A stretch of DNA of 40,237 nucleotides from Candidatus Bipolaricaulota bacterium (GTDB lineage Bacteria; Bipolaricaulota; Bipolaricaulia; M55B111): NCBI GenBank assembly GCA_021735245.1, contig JAIPHJ010000016.1:1-40237 (forward strand). The letters run 5' to 3'. Below are positions 15,792 to 24,037 of this stretch, piece after piece. Numbering within the stretch: the stretch's first letter is position 1; each line of letters opens with the position of its first letter. The notes under the pieces are model-generated. The model did not search any database, was not told where the DNA came from, and saw only the letters and a list, made by a program, of their open reading frames with translations. Position numbers and translations under genes: made by a program.

Positions 15792-18074
15792 ATGGACATC
15801 AGCCAGAAATTAACTCAGTTACTCGAGAGCCTGTCAGCCTCAATAACCAATTTTCCAAAGGCCACGATAATCGTCGTTTTACTGGTGACTCTGTTTTTCG
15901 GATTCTGGATTCCCGGTCTCGAAATCGACAACTCCGTCGATGACATGCTTCCCTCCTCCCATCCGGCAAAAGAGCTCTACGACGAGGTCACCGAAACCTT
16001 TGGAGGAACGGATACGATAATTGTTGCCTACCGGAACGACGATATTTTCAGCGTAGAAACTCTCTCCAGGATCGACGAACTGACGGAAGAATTCAACCAG
16101 GTTGAAGGTGTAGACGATGTCCGGAGCATTGCGAACGCCAAAAAGCTGGAAGGAAGTGGGGGAAGTCTGAAGGTCTCCGATCTGGTGCCCGAGTCGGGTG
16201 TTGATCCAGAACGAATTTCTGAAATAGAAGAGTACGTAAAAAACACTCAAACGCTAAGGGGTACAGTGCTGTCCAGCGACGGAAAGTACGCGGGATTCCT
16301 GGTCGAACTCTCGGAGGACGCGTCGGATAGCACCGTTAATAGCGACCTAAAAGAGATTATCGGTGAAGAAGAAAACCCAGGAAATTTCTACGTCGCCGGT
16401 GGGCCCGCGGTAAACGCGGAAATGACTTCGTCGATGAAAAACGATCTGGTTACGCTGGTTCCGATAGCAGTCGGCGTGCTTGCTCTCGTGCTTTGCCTCA
16501 CACTAAGGACTACCGGAGGTGTCTACATCCCTCTCTCGGTGGTAGTACTCAGCACGATATGGACACTCGGGCTAATGGCGCTGACCGGGACGGAGATGTC
16601 GATGATTTCCACGACCCTCCCGGTAATGCTTATCGCCATCGGGGTAGCCGATGCTATACACATACTGAACGATTATTATCACAAATTGGGGGAGGGCCTG
16701 AAGCTGGGCCAGGCAATTGATACCGTAATCAAGCACATTGGCACGGCAATCGTCCTGACCAGCGTGACCACGGCAGTGGGTTTCCTCTCGTTAGTCACGT
16801 CCCCCGTCAGCCAGGTTGGGGAATTTGGGTTATTCATCGGCTTCGGAGTCATTGCCGCGCTGATTATCTCCATCACCTGGATTCCCGCACTTCTATCATT
16901 AACCGATCACGCGGAGGACAAGGGAGATAACGCGAAGGAACGAGAATCCGAAAAGCAGGGGAGCGAAATACTGGCGAACCTGGGCGAATTCGTGGTAGGA
17001 CACAAAACGGTCATTCTCATCGTCGGGATCTTAATTCTAGGCATAGCCGCTTACGGAACGACGTTGTTGACCGTCGAAACCAATACGCTACGTTTCTTTC
17101 GGCCAAACAGCGATATCCGTAAATCCACTGAGGTTATAGATGACAGTTTTGGTGGCTCGGAAAACTTGTCTATAGTCGTGAACGGGGACATAAAGGACCC
17201 GGAGGTACTGAACGGGATGCTCGAACTGCAGGAACAACTGGGTGAAATCGAGGAGGTCGGCTACTCCCAGTCAATCGCGAACCTAATAACCGAGATCAAC
17301 AAAGCACTGCATGATAACGATCCTGATGAACTAAGAATACCCGATACGAGAAACGCCGTATCACAGGAACTCCTGCTCTACGAAATGTCAGGTGACAGTT
17401 CCGACTTCGAACAACTGGTTAATTACAACTACGACAAGGCGAGAATAAATATCCGAATGACTTCGGTAAGCAGCAGCAAGCTTGCGGAGATAATAGATCG
17501 GGTCGAAAGAGAGGCGAAAGAGATAGCGGGGGGCAAATTTGACGTTCAGGTTACCGGTTCAAGCTATCTCTTCAAGGTTCTGACGGACCTGCTCATTAAG
17601 GGTCAGGTAATCAGCTTATCCATTGCCCTGGTTGCCGTGGCAGTCATCGTCGGTCTCATCTTTCTATCAGTTAATTTTGGGTTGTTGAGTATGATACCGC
17701 TCGGATTTACGATCGGTGTAAACTTCGGGTTGATGGGATTGTTAGGAATACCACTGGACAACGCGACAACGATGCTGGCCAGCATAGCTATCGGGATTGG
17801 CGTCGACTACACGATACACTTTATTTCTCGTTACAGACTCGAGCTAGATCGAGGCGAAAGCCCCGAATCCGCCGTTATTGACGCCACCAGAACGACCGGG
17901 CAGGCAATCTTCTTCAACGCAATCGCCGTGGCTATCGGCTTTGGCGTCTTACTAGCGTCGAGTTTTACCCCTATAGCGACGCTGGGTGCTCTGGTCGCTC
18001 TAACCATAGCACTTTCCGCAGGGTCGGCACTGACACTGCTGCCCGCGGCTTTATTGTGGACGGAAAAAGTTTAA
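15792..18074 (+). CDS. RND superfamily (MMPL-type) exporter
   Basis: The 760-residue inner-membrane protein has two RND halves. Each half has one leading helix (about 24-46 and 401-425), an extracytoplasmic domain, and a bundle of about five helices (about 215-370 and 600-755). Motifs such as GVADAIHILNDYYHKL and GVDYTIHFISRYRLEL are the equivalent TM4-end motifs of both halves, as in COG1033-type predicted exporters. Transport is expected to be proton- or ion-driven, with lipid or hydrophobic cargo in related proteins. The LolA-like gene follows at once, and a TetR regulator precedes it. I see no membrane-fusion protein or outer-membrane channel gene. Confidence 0.9.
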   Translation: MDISQKLTQLLESLSASITNFPKATIIVVLLVTLFFGFWIPGLEIDNSVDDMLPSSHPAKELYDEVTETFGGTDTIIVAYRNDDIFSVETLSRIDELTEEFNQVEGVDDVRSIANAKKLEGSGGSLKVSDLVPESGVDPERISEIEEYVKNTQTLRGTVLSSDGKYAGFLVELSEDASDSTVNSDLKEIIGEEENPGNFYVAGGPAVNAEMTSSMKNDLVTLVPIAVGVLALVLCLTLRTTGGVYIPLSVVVLSTIWTLGLMALTGTEMSMISTTLPVMLIAIGVADAIHILNDYYHKLGEGLKLGQAIDTVIKHIGTAIVLTSVTTAVGFLSLVTSPVSQVGEFGLFIGFGVIAALIISITWIPALLSLTDHAEDKGDNAKERESEKQGSEILANLGEFVVGHKTVILIVGILILGIAAYGTTLLTVETNTLRFFRPNSDIRKSTEVIDDSFGGSENLSIVVNGDIKDPEVLNGMLELQEQLGEIEEVGYSQSIANLITEINKALHDNDPDELRIPDTRNAVSQELLLYEMSGDSSDFEQLVNYNYDKARINIRMTSVSSSKLAEIIDRVEREAKEIAGGKFDVQVTGSSYLFKVLTDLLIKGQVISLSIALVAVAVIVGLIFLSVNFGLLSMIPLGFTIGVNFGLMGLLGIPLDNATTMLASIAIGIGVDYTIHFISRYRLELDRGESPESAVIDATRTTGQAIFFNAIAVAIGFGVLLASSFTPIATLGALVALTIALSAGSALTLLPAALLWTEKV

Positions 18075-18102
18075 CCCAACCACAGATTAAGGAGTGATGA
18101 AA

Positions 18103-18915
18103 ATGACAAAGAGGACTAAATTCAGTTCAATTCAGAAAATAACGCTAATAAGTCTATTGACTCTTACGCTTCTGGCTTCAACCGGTGGCCTTATTCTATC
18201 CGCCGAGGAACTCACCGGGCGGGAAATTATCGAGAAGGTAGATAGTGCCCCCACACCGGAAACCGTGAACGCAACTTTGACGATGAACCTTATAAATAAA
18301 GATGGTGAAGAAAAGATCAGAAAGTTAGAGGCCTGGAAAAGGGGAAACGAAGACTCGGTCATGGTATTCCGAGAACCGGAAAACTTAGCCGGAACTGGGC
18401 TACTAAAGACGGTAAACGATGAAGGTGAGGAAAAAACCTGGCTTTATCTTCCATCTCTTGATATAACCAAGGAAATGAGCCAGGAAGCGGAAAACAAGCA
18501 GTTCATGGGGTCGGACTTTAGCTATGACGATTTAGGATCGAGAAACGTAGACGAATATACCTACGAACTTATACGAGAGGAAAGTTCGGACGGGGAAACA
18601 ATATACGTAGTGGAAGGAGTAGCTAAAAATCCTGAAAAAGCAGGGTACAGTAGAGTGCGATCCTGGATCAGTGAAAAAAACTGGAAGCCGAAAAAAGTCG
18701 AGTATTACGACCTGGACGGGGAGTTATTAAAAGTCCAGAGGAACTCCAGTATAGAGAAGATCAGGGATTTCTGGGTTGTCCGGAAAATGATAATGGAGAA
18801 CGTTCAAAGGGGAAGTAAGACGGTCCTAACGTGGAAAGAATATAAGATAAACACCGAACTTCCCGCTAATATATTTGACCCGGAGGCACTGCCAGAATTA
18901 ACGAAGGAAGGCTAA
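18103..18915 (+). CDS. Outer-membrane lipoprotein-sorting (LolA-like) protein
   Basis: A lysine-rich start and a hydrophobic stretch ending near LSAEE form a signal peptide without a lipobox Cys, so the product should be exported and soluble. The mature part resembles the LolA-like proteins that accompany MMPL/RND exporters: KLEAWKRGNEDSVMVFREPENLAGTGLL, KTWLYLPSL and SDFSYDDL are typical strands of the half-barrel that holds acyl chains. ATG 18103 is preferred because AAGGAG lies 8 nt upstream; GTG 18094 and ATG 18097 overlap or crowd that site. A likely role is to accept or deliver a lipid or lipoprotein handled by the exporter next door. Confidence 0.87.
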   Translation: MTKRTKFSSIQKITLISLLTLTLLASTGGLILSAEELTGREIIEKVDSAPTPETVNATLTMNLINKDGEEKIRKLEAWKRGNEDSVMVFREPENLAGTGLLKTVNDEGEEKTWLYLPSLDITKEMSQEAENKQFMGSDFSYDDLGSRNVDEYTYELIREESSDGETIYVVEGVAKNPEKAGYSRVRSWISEKNWKPKKVEYYDLDGELLKVQRNSSIEKIRDFWVVRKMIMENVQRGSKTVLTWKEYKINTELPANIFDPEALPELTKEG

Positions 18916-18917
18916 TT

Positions 18918-19161
18918 ATGAATAAATTAGAAAGTCGAAAAAGCTCGCTTCTGATAATAAGTATGGCCGTACTTCTGGTATTTACTTTGGGCCCGGGCCG
19001 CCATGAAAATTCCACAGGAGATGATCGAAATACAGTTCCTTGGGCCGGGTTTCATGGCCACGAGACTTGTACTAACGCTCGTTTCCGTCTCGCTTATGGG
19101 TCTGTTCATGGAGAAGTTAATCGAAAGGTTCGGTTATCTCGAAGTTCAAAATAAAATTTAA
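18918..19161 (+). pseudogene. Remnant of a COG0701-like permease gene
   Basis: An ATG after AAGGAAGG opens a frame with a hydrophobic start (MNKLESRKSSLLIISMAVLL) that then turns into non-hydrophobic sequence. In the +1 frame, from about 18961, the DNA encodes WARAAMKIPQEMIEIQFLG, then a hydrophobic helix and FMEKLIERFG, ending at TAA 19159-19161. That segment resembles the C-terminal end of predicted permeases of the COG0701 type. I read this as a permease gene with an internal deletion and a frameshift. Neither frame alone is a plausible membrane protein. The family name is from memory and moderate in certainty. Confidence 0.45.
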
Positions 19162-19285
19162 ACCTAAATGGAGCGGTTTTGTCCTTTTAGCTGTAAAGAA
19201 TAAGATACTTTAGGGCTATCCTACTCTTCCCTTTAACACAAAAACCCGCTTAATTCAAGCCCGAATTATTTGAATTGAAAAACCA

Positions 19286-19313
19286 ACTTTGATAGTGTAA
19301 TACTAAATATAAT
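19286..19313 (+). promoter_or_regulatory. Candidate promoter with overlapping palindrome for the sugar ABC operon
   Basis: TATAAT (19308-19313) is preceded at 16 nt by a weak -35 (ACTTTG). TAGTGTAATACTA (19293-19305), a palindrome with one mismatch, fills the spacer and is of the size bound by LacI-type sugar repressors. The AT-rich leader then runs about 165 nt to the binding-protein ATG. It includes an orphan ribosome site AAAGGAGGTG at 19386-19395 with no gene behind it; only a 14-codon frame from GTG 19393 follows. I see nothing else in 19162-19485. Confidence 0.4.
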
Positions 19314-19485
19314 GTAATAAAAAAATGTACGAGGCTATTTTTCATAGTAAGTTTTGGACCTAACATATTTTCTTTTGACGATTTTAAAGGAGGTGTTAGA
19401 CATAATAATTTCCACGTTCTTTCTTCGCACCGTTTAATCTTTAGGATAACAAAAAAACTTTTCCAACCTTGGAGGTACCTTTTTA

Positions 19486-20874
19486 ATGAAAAAATTAACC
19501 ATATTTCTAGTGGTCTTCTCTTTGATTTTTAGTGGTATGGTCGTTGCTGGGTTCGCACAAGAAACAGAAAAAGAGGTTATCAAGTTAAAGGTACTGGGCG
19601 GAGAGACAAGTGCTCCGGAAAGGGCGGACTACTTTGGCCTTTTTGAAAAAGCATCGAAGGAAAGCGTTGAAAAATTATCACCCGAAGTACGCAACAGTTT
19701 CCCTGTGGCCAAATACGAGTTTAAACACCCCGGTGTCGATATCCAAATTGAGGGCGAAGCACCTCCTTACGGCGATATGCTTAAGGAGATCCAACTGGCC
19801 GTTTCTTCTCAGGCAAGCTACGATCTAATTGAAATGGACGATATCTGGCTCGGTCAGATAGCCGAAAGTGGTTATCTGTCGGCCAAACACTCCGATCAGT
19901 ACGAGAAATGGGCCAACGACCTGGGTTTCTACGACGTCTTCAAAAAAGGCTCGAAGTATAAGGGAAAATACTACGGCCTCTGGAAAGCTACCGACACCAG
20001 AGCTATCTGGGTCTGGAAAGACGTTCTCCACGCTGCCGGTTACACAATGGAAGACATCAGGTCAGCCAAAGGCTTATTAAACGCCCTACCGGAAATAACC
20101 GAGACGGCCAAAGAGGAATTTGGCATGAGTGGCGGGCTTGAATACCCATTCAACGGAAAATGGGTCGTAGATCAATGGTACGGCTGGCTTTACCAGTTAG
20201 GTGGTAAGATCCTCAAGCAAAACGAGGACGGAGAATGGGTGGCCGGATTCAACAACGAAGCCGGTTACGAATCCTTAAATTACGTAAAGAAACTGAAAGA
20301 AGCCGGTGCAACAATGAGAAGGACGTGGCAATGGAACCTCGCAAACTTTATGGATAGAAGCTACGCCATGACATACGAGGGAAGCTGGGATTTCCTCACT
20401 ATCAAAAACGAGTTCCCGAATCTCTCTCCGGCGGAAATCAAGGAAAAGATAGGAATGATTCCAACCACCGTATTTGAAGGAGAAGAAATGAGAGTCTTGA
20501 CCGGCGGTTGGTTGTGGACTATTCCGAAGACGGCCAACCATCCCGATCTCACATTCAATATACTGACTGAAATATTCGCGGACCGTAAAGCATACGCTCA
20601 GCATCTAGCATACGAGGCCAAATTCCCGACATCCGAGAAGCTCTGGGAATCCTCACTCTATCAGGAAAAGATGCTTGAGAACATGCCGGAAGAATGGTTC
20701 GAGAGCTTTCAGAACGGAGTTGAAGGTGGAGTATGGAGGCCTTTCTTTCCTGAATACCCGAAAATCCAGAAAGCACTCTGGGACGCAACCCAGAAAGTAG
20801 TAATGGGTAAGGCTACCGCCAAAAAAGCTTTAACCACGGCGGAGAAAAAGGTCAATAATCTAATGGAAGACTAA
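19486..20874 (+). CDS. Sugar ABC transporter substrate-binding protein (family 1)
   Basis: The 462-residue protein starts with a signal peptide cut probably after VAGFA. No Cys follows, so it is a soluble periplasmic protein, not a lipoprotein. The mature part is a type I extracellular solute-binding fold: PGVDIQIEGEAPPYGDMLKEIQLAVSS, YDLIEMDDIWLGQIAESGYL and YAMTYEGSWDF are typical lobes and hinge. Aromatic residues are abundant (WYGWLYQLGG, GGWLWTIP), as expected for carbohydrate binding. A strong stem-loop separates it from the permease genes. The downstream mannosidase and glucosidases suggest a manno- or gluco-oligosaccharide or a glycoside osmolyte, but the ligand cannot be read from sequence. 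Confidence 0.9.
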   Translation: MKKLTIFLVVFSLIFSGMVVAGFAQETEKEVIKLKVLGGETSAPERADYFGLFEKASKESVEKLSPEVRNSFPVAKYEFKHPGVDIQIEGEAPPYGDMLKEIQLAVSSQASYDLIEMDDIWLGQIAESGYLSAKHSDQYEKWANDLGFYDVFKKGSKYKGKYYGLWKATDTRAIWVWKDVLHAAGYTMEDIRSAKGLLNALPEITETAKEEFGMSGGLEYPFNGKWVVDQWYGWLYQLGGKILKQNEDGEWVAGFNNEAGYESLNYVKKLKEAGATMRRTWQWNLANFMDRSYAMTYEGSWDFLTIKNEFPNLSPAEIKEKIGMIPTTVFEGEEMRVLTGGWLWTIPKTANHPDLTFNILTEIFADRKAYAQHLAYEAKFPTSEKLWESSLYQEKMLENMPEEWFESFQNGVEGGVWRPFFPEYPKIQKALWDATQKVVMGKATAKKALTTAEKKVNNLMED

Positions 20875-20889
20875 TCTCTTCGTTATTAT

Positions 20890-20928
20890 CCACGGGAAAC
20901 GGGTCCTGCACTGACCCGTTTCCCGTGG
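20890..20928 (+). terminator. Strong stem-loop after the binding-protein gene (attenuator)
   Basis: A perfect 16-bp stem (CCACGGGAAACGGGTC paired with its complement at 20913-20928) has a 7-nt loop and is followed by TTCTAATTTT. It lies 15 nt after the stop of the binding protein and 104 nt before the first permease. Such structures in ABC operons stabilise or partly terminate the message, giving more binding protein than permease. Confidence 0.85.
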
Positions 20929-21032
20929 TTCTAATTTTGCCAACCAAGTACTGACCTGGATGATATTGATAACTTTGGGCAAGCAGAACGCTTCTTTGAA
21001 CACTCACGTGTGACGCGAGGTATCGGAAAAAC

Positions 21033-21908
21033 ATGAGAGATTACAGTTACGCTATACCCATATTATTTTTACTGCCTGCTATAGGCATACTCTTCTTCCT
21101 CCAATTTGTCGGGTGGGGCTGGAATATAAATATCGTTTTGCACGACGTGACGGTAATGAACATTCTCAGGGAGTGGCAGTTCGTGGGGCTGGAGAATTTT
21201 CGGGAAACCATTTTAGACCCTCAGACCCTCACGTCGCTGAAAAATACGGCAATATACACTGGAGCCTGTGTTAGTTTGCAACTGGTCATCGGCACGGTAA
21301 TAGCGTACTTTCTTTACCGGGCTGTCCCCCGGGTAGAGAAGTTTTTCCGCCCGATGTTCATCCTTCCCTGGCTAACTTCAGTACTGATTGCGGCCTTCGG
21401 GTGGGAACTACTTTTCAGCACGGACGTCGGGTTGATAAACTTAATGCTTACCACCATTGGCATCCCTAAAGTTGATTTCTTTGGCGGCTCCGTTACAGCC
21501 ATGGTATCCATAATAGTAGCCAATACCTGGTGGGGGACCCCGTTTACAATTCTCTTTATAGGATCCGGCATGACTTCCATTTCTCCTCAACTGGTGGAAG
21601 TCTCGAAGATAGACGGGGCAAGCGAATGGATGTTCTTTACGAGAGTAGCTATTCCTATGCTCCTGCCGTTTATCGTAATGGATATTGTACTCACCACAGT
21701 CTGGACCTTTAATGGTTACGCACTAATTTTAGAGATGACCGGTGGTGGACCACTCAATGCTACCAGAGTTTTGCCTCTGCATGCGTATCTTGCCGCTTTT
21801 GAAAGTGGCGACTTTTCTTACGGAGCCGCAATAACTATATTTTCAGTCGTCATAACGTTGATCCTGGTTTACTTCTACTTCCGAGTAGCAGATATAGAAA
21901 TGGTCTAG
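21033..21908 (+). CDS. Sugar ABC transporter permease, MalF/UgpA type
   Basis: The 291-residue inner-membrane protein has six predicted helices. The cytoplasmic EAA loop reads LVEVSKIDGASEWMFFTRVAIPMLLP at about residues 187-212, where it would dock on an ATPase. The C terminus has GGGPLNATRVLPLHAYLAAF, common in this subfamily. The ribosome site is weak (GAGG about 14 nt before the ATG). It pairs with the next gene as the heterodimeric channel. DNA from here to about 23500 looks more AT-rich than the flanking operons. Confidence 0.92.
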   Translation: MRDYSYAIPILFLLPAIGILFFLQFVGWGWNINIVLHDVTVMNILREWQFVGLENFRETILDPQTLTSLKNTAIYTGACVSLQLVIGTVIAYFLYRAVPRVEKFFRPMFILPWLTSVLIAAFGWELLFSTDVGLINLMLTTIGIPKVDFFGGSVTAMVSIIVANTWWGTPFTILFIGSGMTSISPQLVEVSKIDGASEWMFFTRVAIPMLLPFIVMDIVLTTVWTFNGYALILEMTGGGPLNATRVLPLHAYLAAFESGDFSYGAAITIFSVVITLILVYFYFRVADIEMV

Positions 21909-21921
21909 ATAGGTGAATATC

Positions 21922-22734
21922 ATGTCCGAAAAAGCAACACGAGTGATGATTTTGATCGGCTACGCTCTTTTTTCCTTATTGCCGCTTTATTGGCTCGCCA
22001 GCGTCTCCTTCCAGCAAGAATTCAATTTCCCTCCCAAGCCACTCCCGACGGATCCAACGCTATCCCACTATACGACTCTTTTCTCAAAACCAAGCCTCGT
22101 AGTTAGCATAATTAATTCGATCCTTATTGGTATAATGACGGCTATTCTTTCCGTACTAATATCTTCCATGGCAGCTTATGCCTTTGGAAAACTAAAATTT
22201 GCAGGGAAAAAGATAGTCTTTCTCGGTGTCATTTTGACCTTTCTCTTGCCTCCCAACCTCAATATAGTTCCGCTATATTCCTTATTTGCGGAGATGGGTC
22301 TGCTCGATAATCGGTTTGCACTGATATTCCTGTACCAGATTCTAATTCTGCCGCTGAATATATTTCTATTTATCAACTATTTTGATACGATAAAAGAATC
22401 GATTGTAGAATCTGCAATAGTTGACGGAGCGGGACCGATCAGACGTTTCTATAGAATTTTTCTTCCGCTATCAAAACCGGCTATAGTAGCTGGGTTTATT
22501 TTTGGCTTCAGGTTTTCCTGGGGAGAATATATCTTTGCCCAGACTTTTATTCGAAGTAGAGCACAGATGTTATTTCCCGCTACGTTGCAACAGGCAGTCT
22601 ACGGAGGTCAGTATACAGTAAATTACGATTTGATGGCTGCAGGGGCGATGGTGCTGTTGGTCCCTACGCTAGCTGTGTTAATTTTTGGGCAAGACTATCT
22701 CGAAATAGGCCTTCAACTGGGCGGTGTTGACTAA
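21922..22734 (+). CDS. Sugar ABC transporter permease, MalG/UgpE type
   Basis: This is the second channel subunit, 270 residues with six helices. Its EAA loop is ESAIVDGAGPIRRFYRIFLPLSKP, in the cytoplasmic loop between helices 4 and 5. ATG 21922 is preferred to GTG 21913 because AGGTG sits 6 nt upstream. It starts 13 nt after the first permease. No ATP-binding subunit (MsmK/MalK type) follows, so the transporter must share an ATPase encoded elsewhere. Confidence 0.92.
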   Translation: MSEKATRVMILIGYALFSLLPLYWLASVSFQQEFNFPPKPLPTDPTLSHYTTLFSKPSLVVSIINSILIGIMTAILSVLISSMAAYAFGKLKFAGKKIVFLGVILTFLLPPNLNIVPLYSLFAEMGLLDNRFALIFLYQILILPLNIFLFINYFDTIKESIVESAIVDGAGPIRRFYRIFLPLSKPAIVAGFIFGFRFSWGEYIFAQTFIRSRAQMLFPATLQQAVYGGQYTVNYDLMAAGAMVLLVPTLAVLIFGQDYLEIGLQLGGVD

Positions 22735-22836
22735 ATTAACAATGCCACGTAGATATTAAGCTTCTAACTTTCATAGTGGTTGTTCAACGAATTCGTTTGC
22801 GAGCATCACGAACGAGGCGATATCGAGTAATTATTG

Positions 22837-23505
22837 ATGATTACAACAGAACTTAAAATTGCCGGAAAGATCTACGGGAAAAACTTCTTTCGGTTAACTT
22901 TGCCGTTCCTAATCCCGTTCGGGCTGTCAGTATTTTTTCGCGGATTCAGGAATACATTGCCATTTATACCCCGGATGCTGACGTTGACAGGAATCAGTTT
23001 TATTTGCTTGATGCTGTTAGGCGGAACAGTGATAGATACATGGGGAGCTATAAAAAGCAAACAATTTAGCCTCAGGAAAAACTGGCTTCAGGTCTCCAGC
23101 CGAATCCCGCGCTTACTTTTACCAACGATACTTGTCCTAGTTCCCTGGTTGACCCTGTTTTACCTTTTCCTTGAATTCTTCAATTTTTTCCTCTTCGTCG
23201 CCCTGGTCATCTATCCCTTTTTCTTCCCCTTCCTGCTGCCCAGTCTACTCATTAGTGGTTCTGGTATGATGGGGGGATTAAGAAATTCTATCACCACTTC
23301 CTGGAACTATTCCACCAAAGCGGCAGTCGTTACTTACGTGCCGGGAATTCTTGGAGGTATTTTGAGCATAATTGGACTGGCGTCCTTAATTTACCTTTTT
23401 CTCCTTCCGGCCTGGATGGTGTTATCGACGGTGACTTACTACAAAATCTCCCAACGTTCCGATCCATCGGTAAACCAGCTGACGTTAGACGAAGGAAGAA
23501 AGTAA
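22837..23505 (+). CDS. Polytopic membrane protein of unknown function
   Basis: The 222-residue protein has five or six hydrophobic segments (about 15-32, 42-66, 88-112, 114-138, 170-200). A short Gly-rich loop, GSGMMGGLRNSITTSWNY, lies before the last helices, as in DUF624- or glycerophosphodiesterase-membrane-like proteins. DUF624 (YesL) proteins often accompany sugar ABC transporters, which fits, but I do not claim the family. There is no clear ribosome site; I use ATG 22837, with an in-frame TTG directly before it. It is the last intact gene before a stretch of transposon remains. Confidence 0.6.
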   Translation: MITTELKIAGKIYGKNFFRLTLPFLIPFGLSVFFRGFRNTLPFIPRMLTLTGISFICLMLLGGTVIDTWGAIKSKQFSLRKNWLQVSSRIPRLLLPTILVLVPWLTLFYLFLEFFNFFLFVALVIYPFFFPFLLPSLLISGSGMMGGLRNSITTSWNYSTKAAVVTYVPGILGGILSIIGLASLIYLFLLPAWMVLSTVTYYKISQRSDPSVNQLTLDEGRK

Positions 23506-23535
23506 ATTTGAACCGGCAGTTAAAGAGGCCAGAAT

Positions 23536-23807
23536 ATGTTCCAATGTCCGAAAGAGCTACAATGGCTTAAACGAAGACTTCTAACACCGGCAGGATTCCG
23601 GCACAGGAGAGGCAAAGCCACGATAAACGGCATCGAGGACTTCTGGAGGGAAAAGATGCTTGTTAAAACATTGCGGAAAGGCCGGAAAACTTCTTAGCGT
23701 ACCTAGCCGGAAAAGAGGTCAGGTTTAATCACCACAATTTGACTGGTGATCAATTTGTCAATAAAATTCTTGAAATGCTATTGAATAGAGAGAAAAGTAC
23801 TACATGA
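23536..23807 (+). pseudogene. Frameshifted C-terminal remnant of an IS1595-like transposase
   Basis: A frame from 23536 to 23697 contains HRRGKATINGIEDFWREKML. After a -1 shift near the A-run at 23665-23669, the frame 23670-23807 continues with IAERPENFLAYLAGKEVRF, then NHHNLTGDQFVNKILEMLL and a stop. Together these resemble the end of ISXO2/IS1595-type DDE transposases: the NGIE-FW element followed by an FRFN-R-like segment. The N-terminal two-thirds are missing. The remnant lies between the ABC genes and the glycosidase genes. Family identification is from motif memory only. Confidence 0.55.
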
Positions 23808-23913
23808 AACGCCAAACGCCCTGGTTTATCAAAATCACGCAGAATATTCTGGCCTATGGCCGGAGATGAATGCGAAAGTTTGTAAACAAATAGAAATCGC
23901 GGTGGCGAAGCCA

Positions 23914-23961
23914 TGAATCGGGCGAAATGCCCCGCCCCATGGGCGGGGATAGCGCGATTCA
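23914..23961. repeat. Large GC-rich hairpin, IS-end or REP-like
   Basis: The inner stem CCCCGCCC-CAT-GGGCGGGG (23930-23948) is perfect. The outer arms TGAATCG (23914-23920) and CGATTCA (23955-23961) close it, with bulged bases between. Such two-part hairpins occur at the ends of IS200/IS605 elements and in REP sequences. It lies 76 nt upstream of the GH38 GTG. No TnpA or TnpB frame is visible. The rest of 23808-24037 shows no gene. No U-run follows, so it is not a standard terminator. Confidence 0.6.
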
Positions 23962-24037
23962 AGCGATTTCTTTATTTCGTCAAGGCTGCAATCTTACTCA
24001 AGCCGCAGGAAAATTTTTTGTTTCTTGGAGGGTTAAC

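Noticed and set aside
19289-19313. TTGATA / TATAAT as the binding-protein promoter
   Set aside because: The spacer is only 13 nt; I kept the TATAAT with a weaker -35 at 16 nt instead.
19393-19437. 14-codon leader peptide frame after the orphan ribosome site
   Set aside because: Its GTG overlaps the ribosome site itself, so initiation there is unlikely.
20883-20892. TTATCCACG, close to a DnaA box, in a window that also has dnaN
   Set aside because: It is a single site inside the arm of the operon stem-loop; no cluster of boxes, no dnaA, and no AT-rich unwinding region.
23927-24037. N-terminal extension of the GH38 frame
   Set aside because: It reads through the GC hairpin; the GTG at 24038 has a well-placed GGAGGG.
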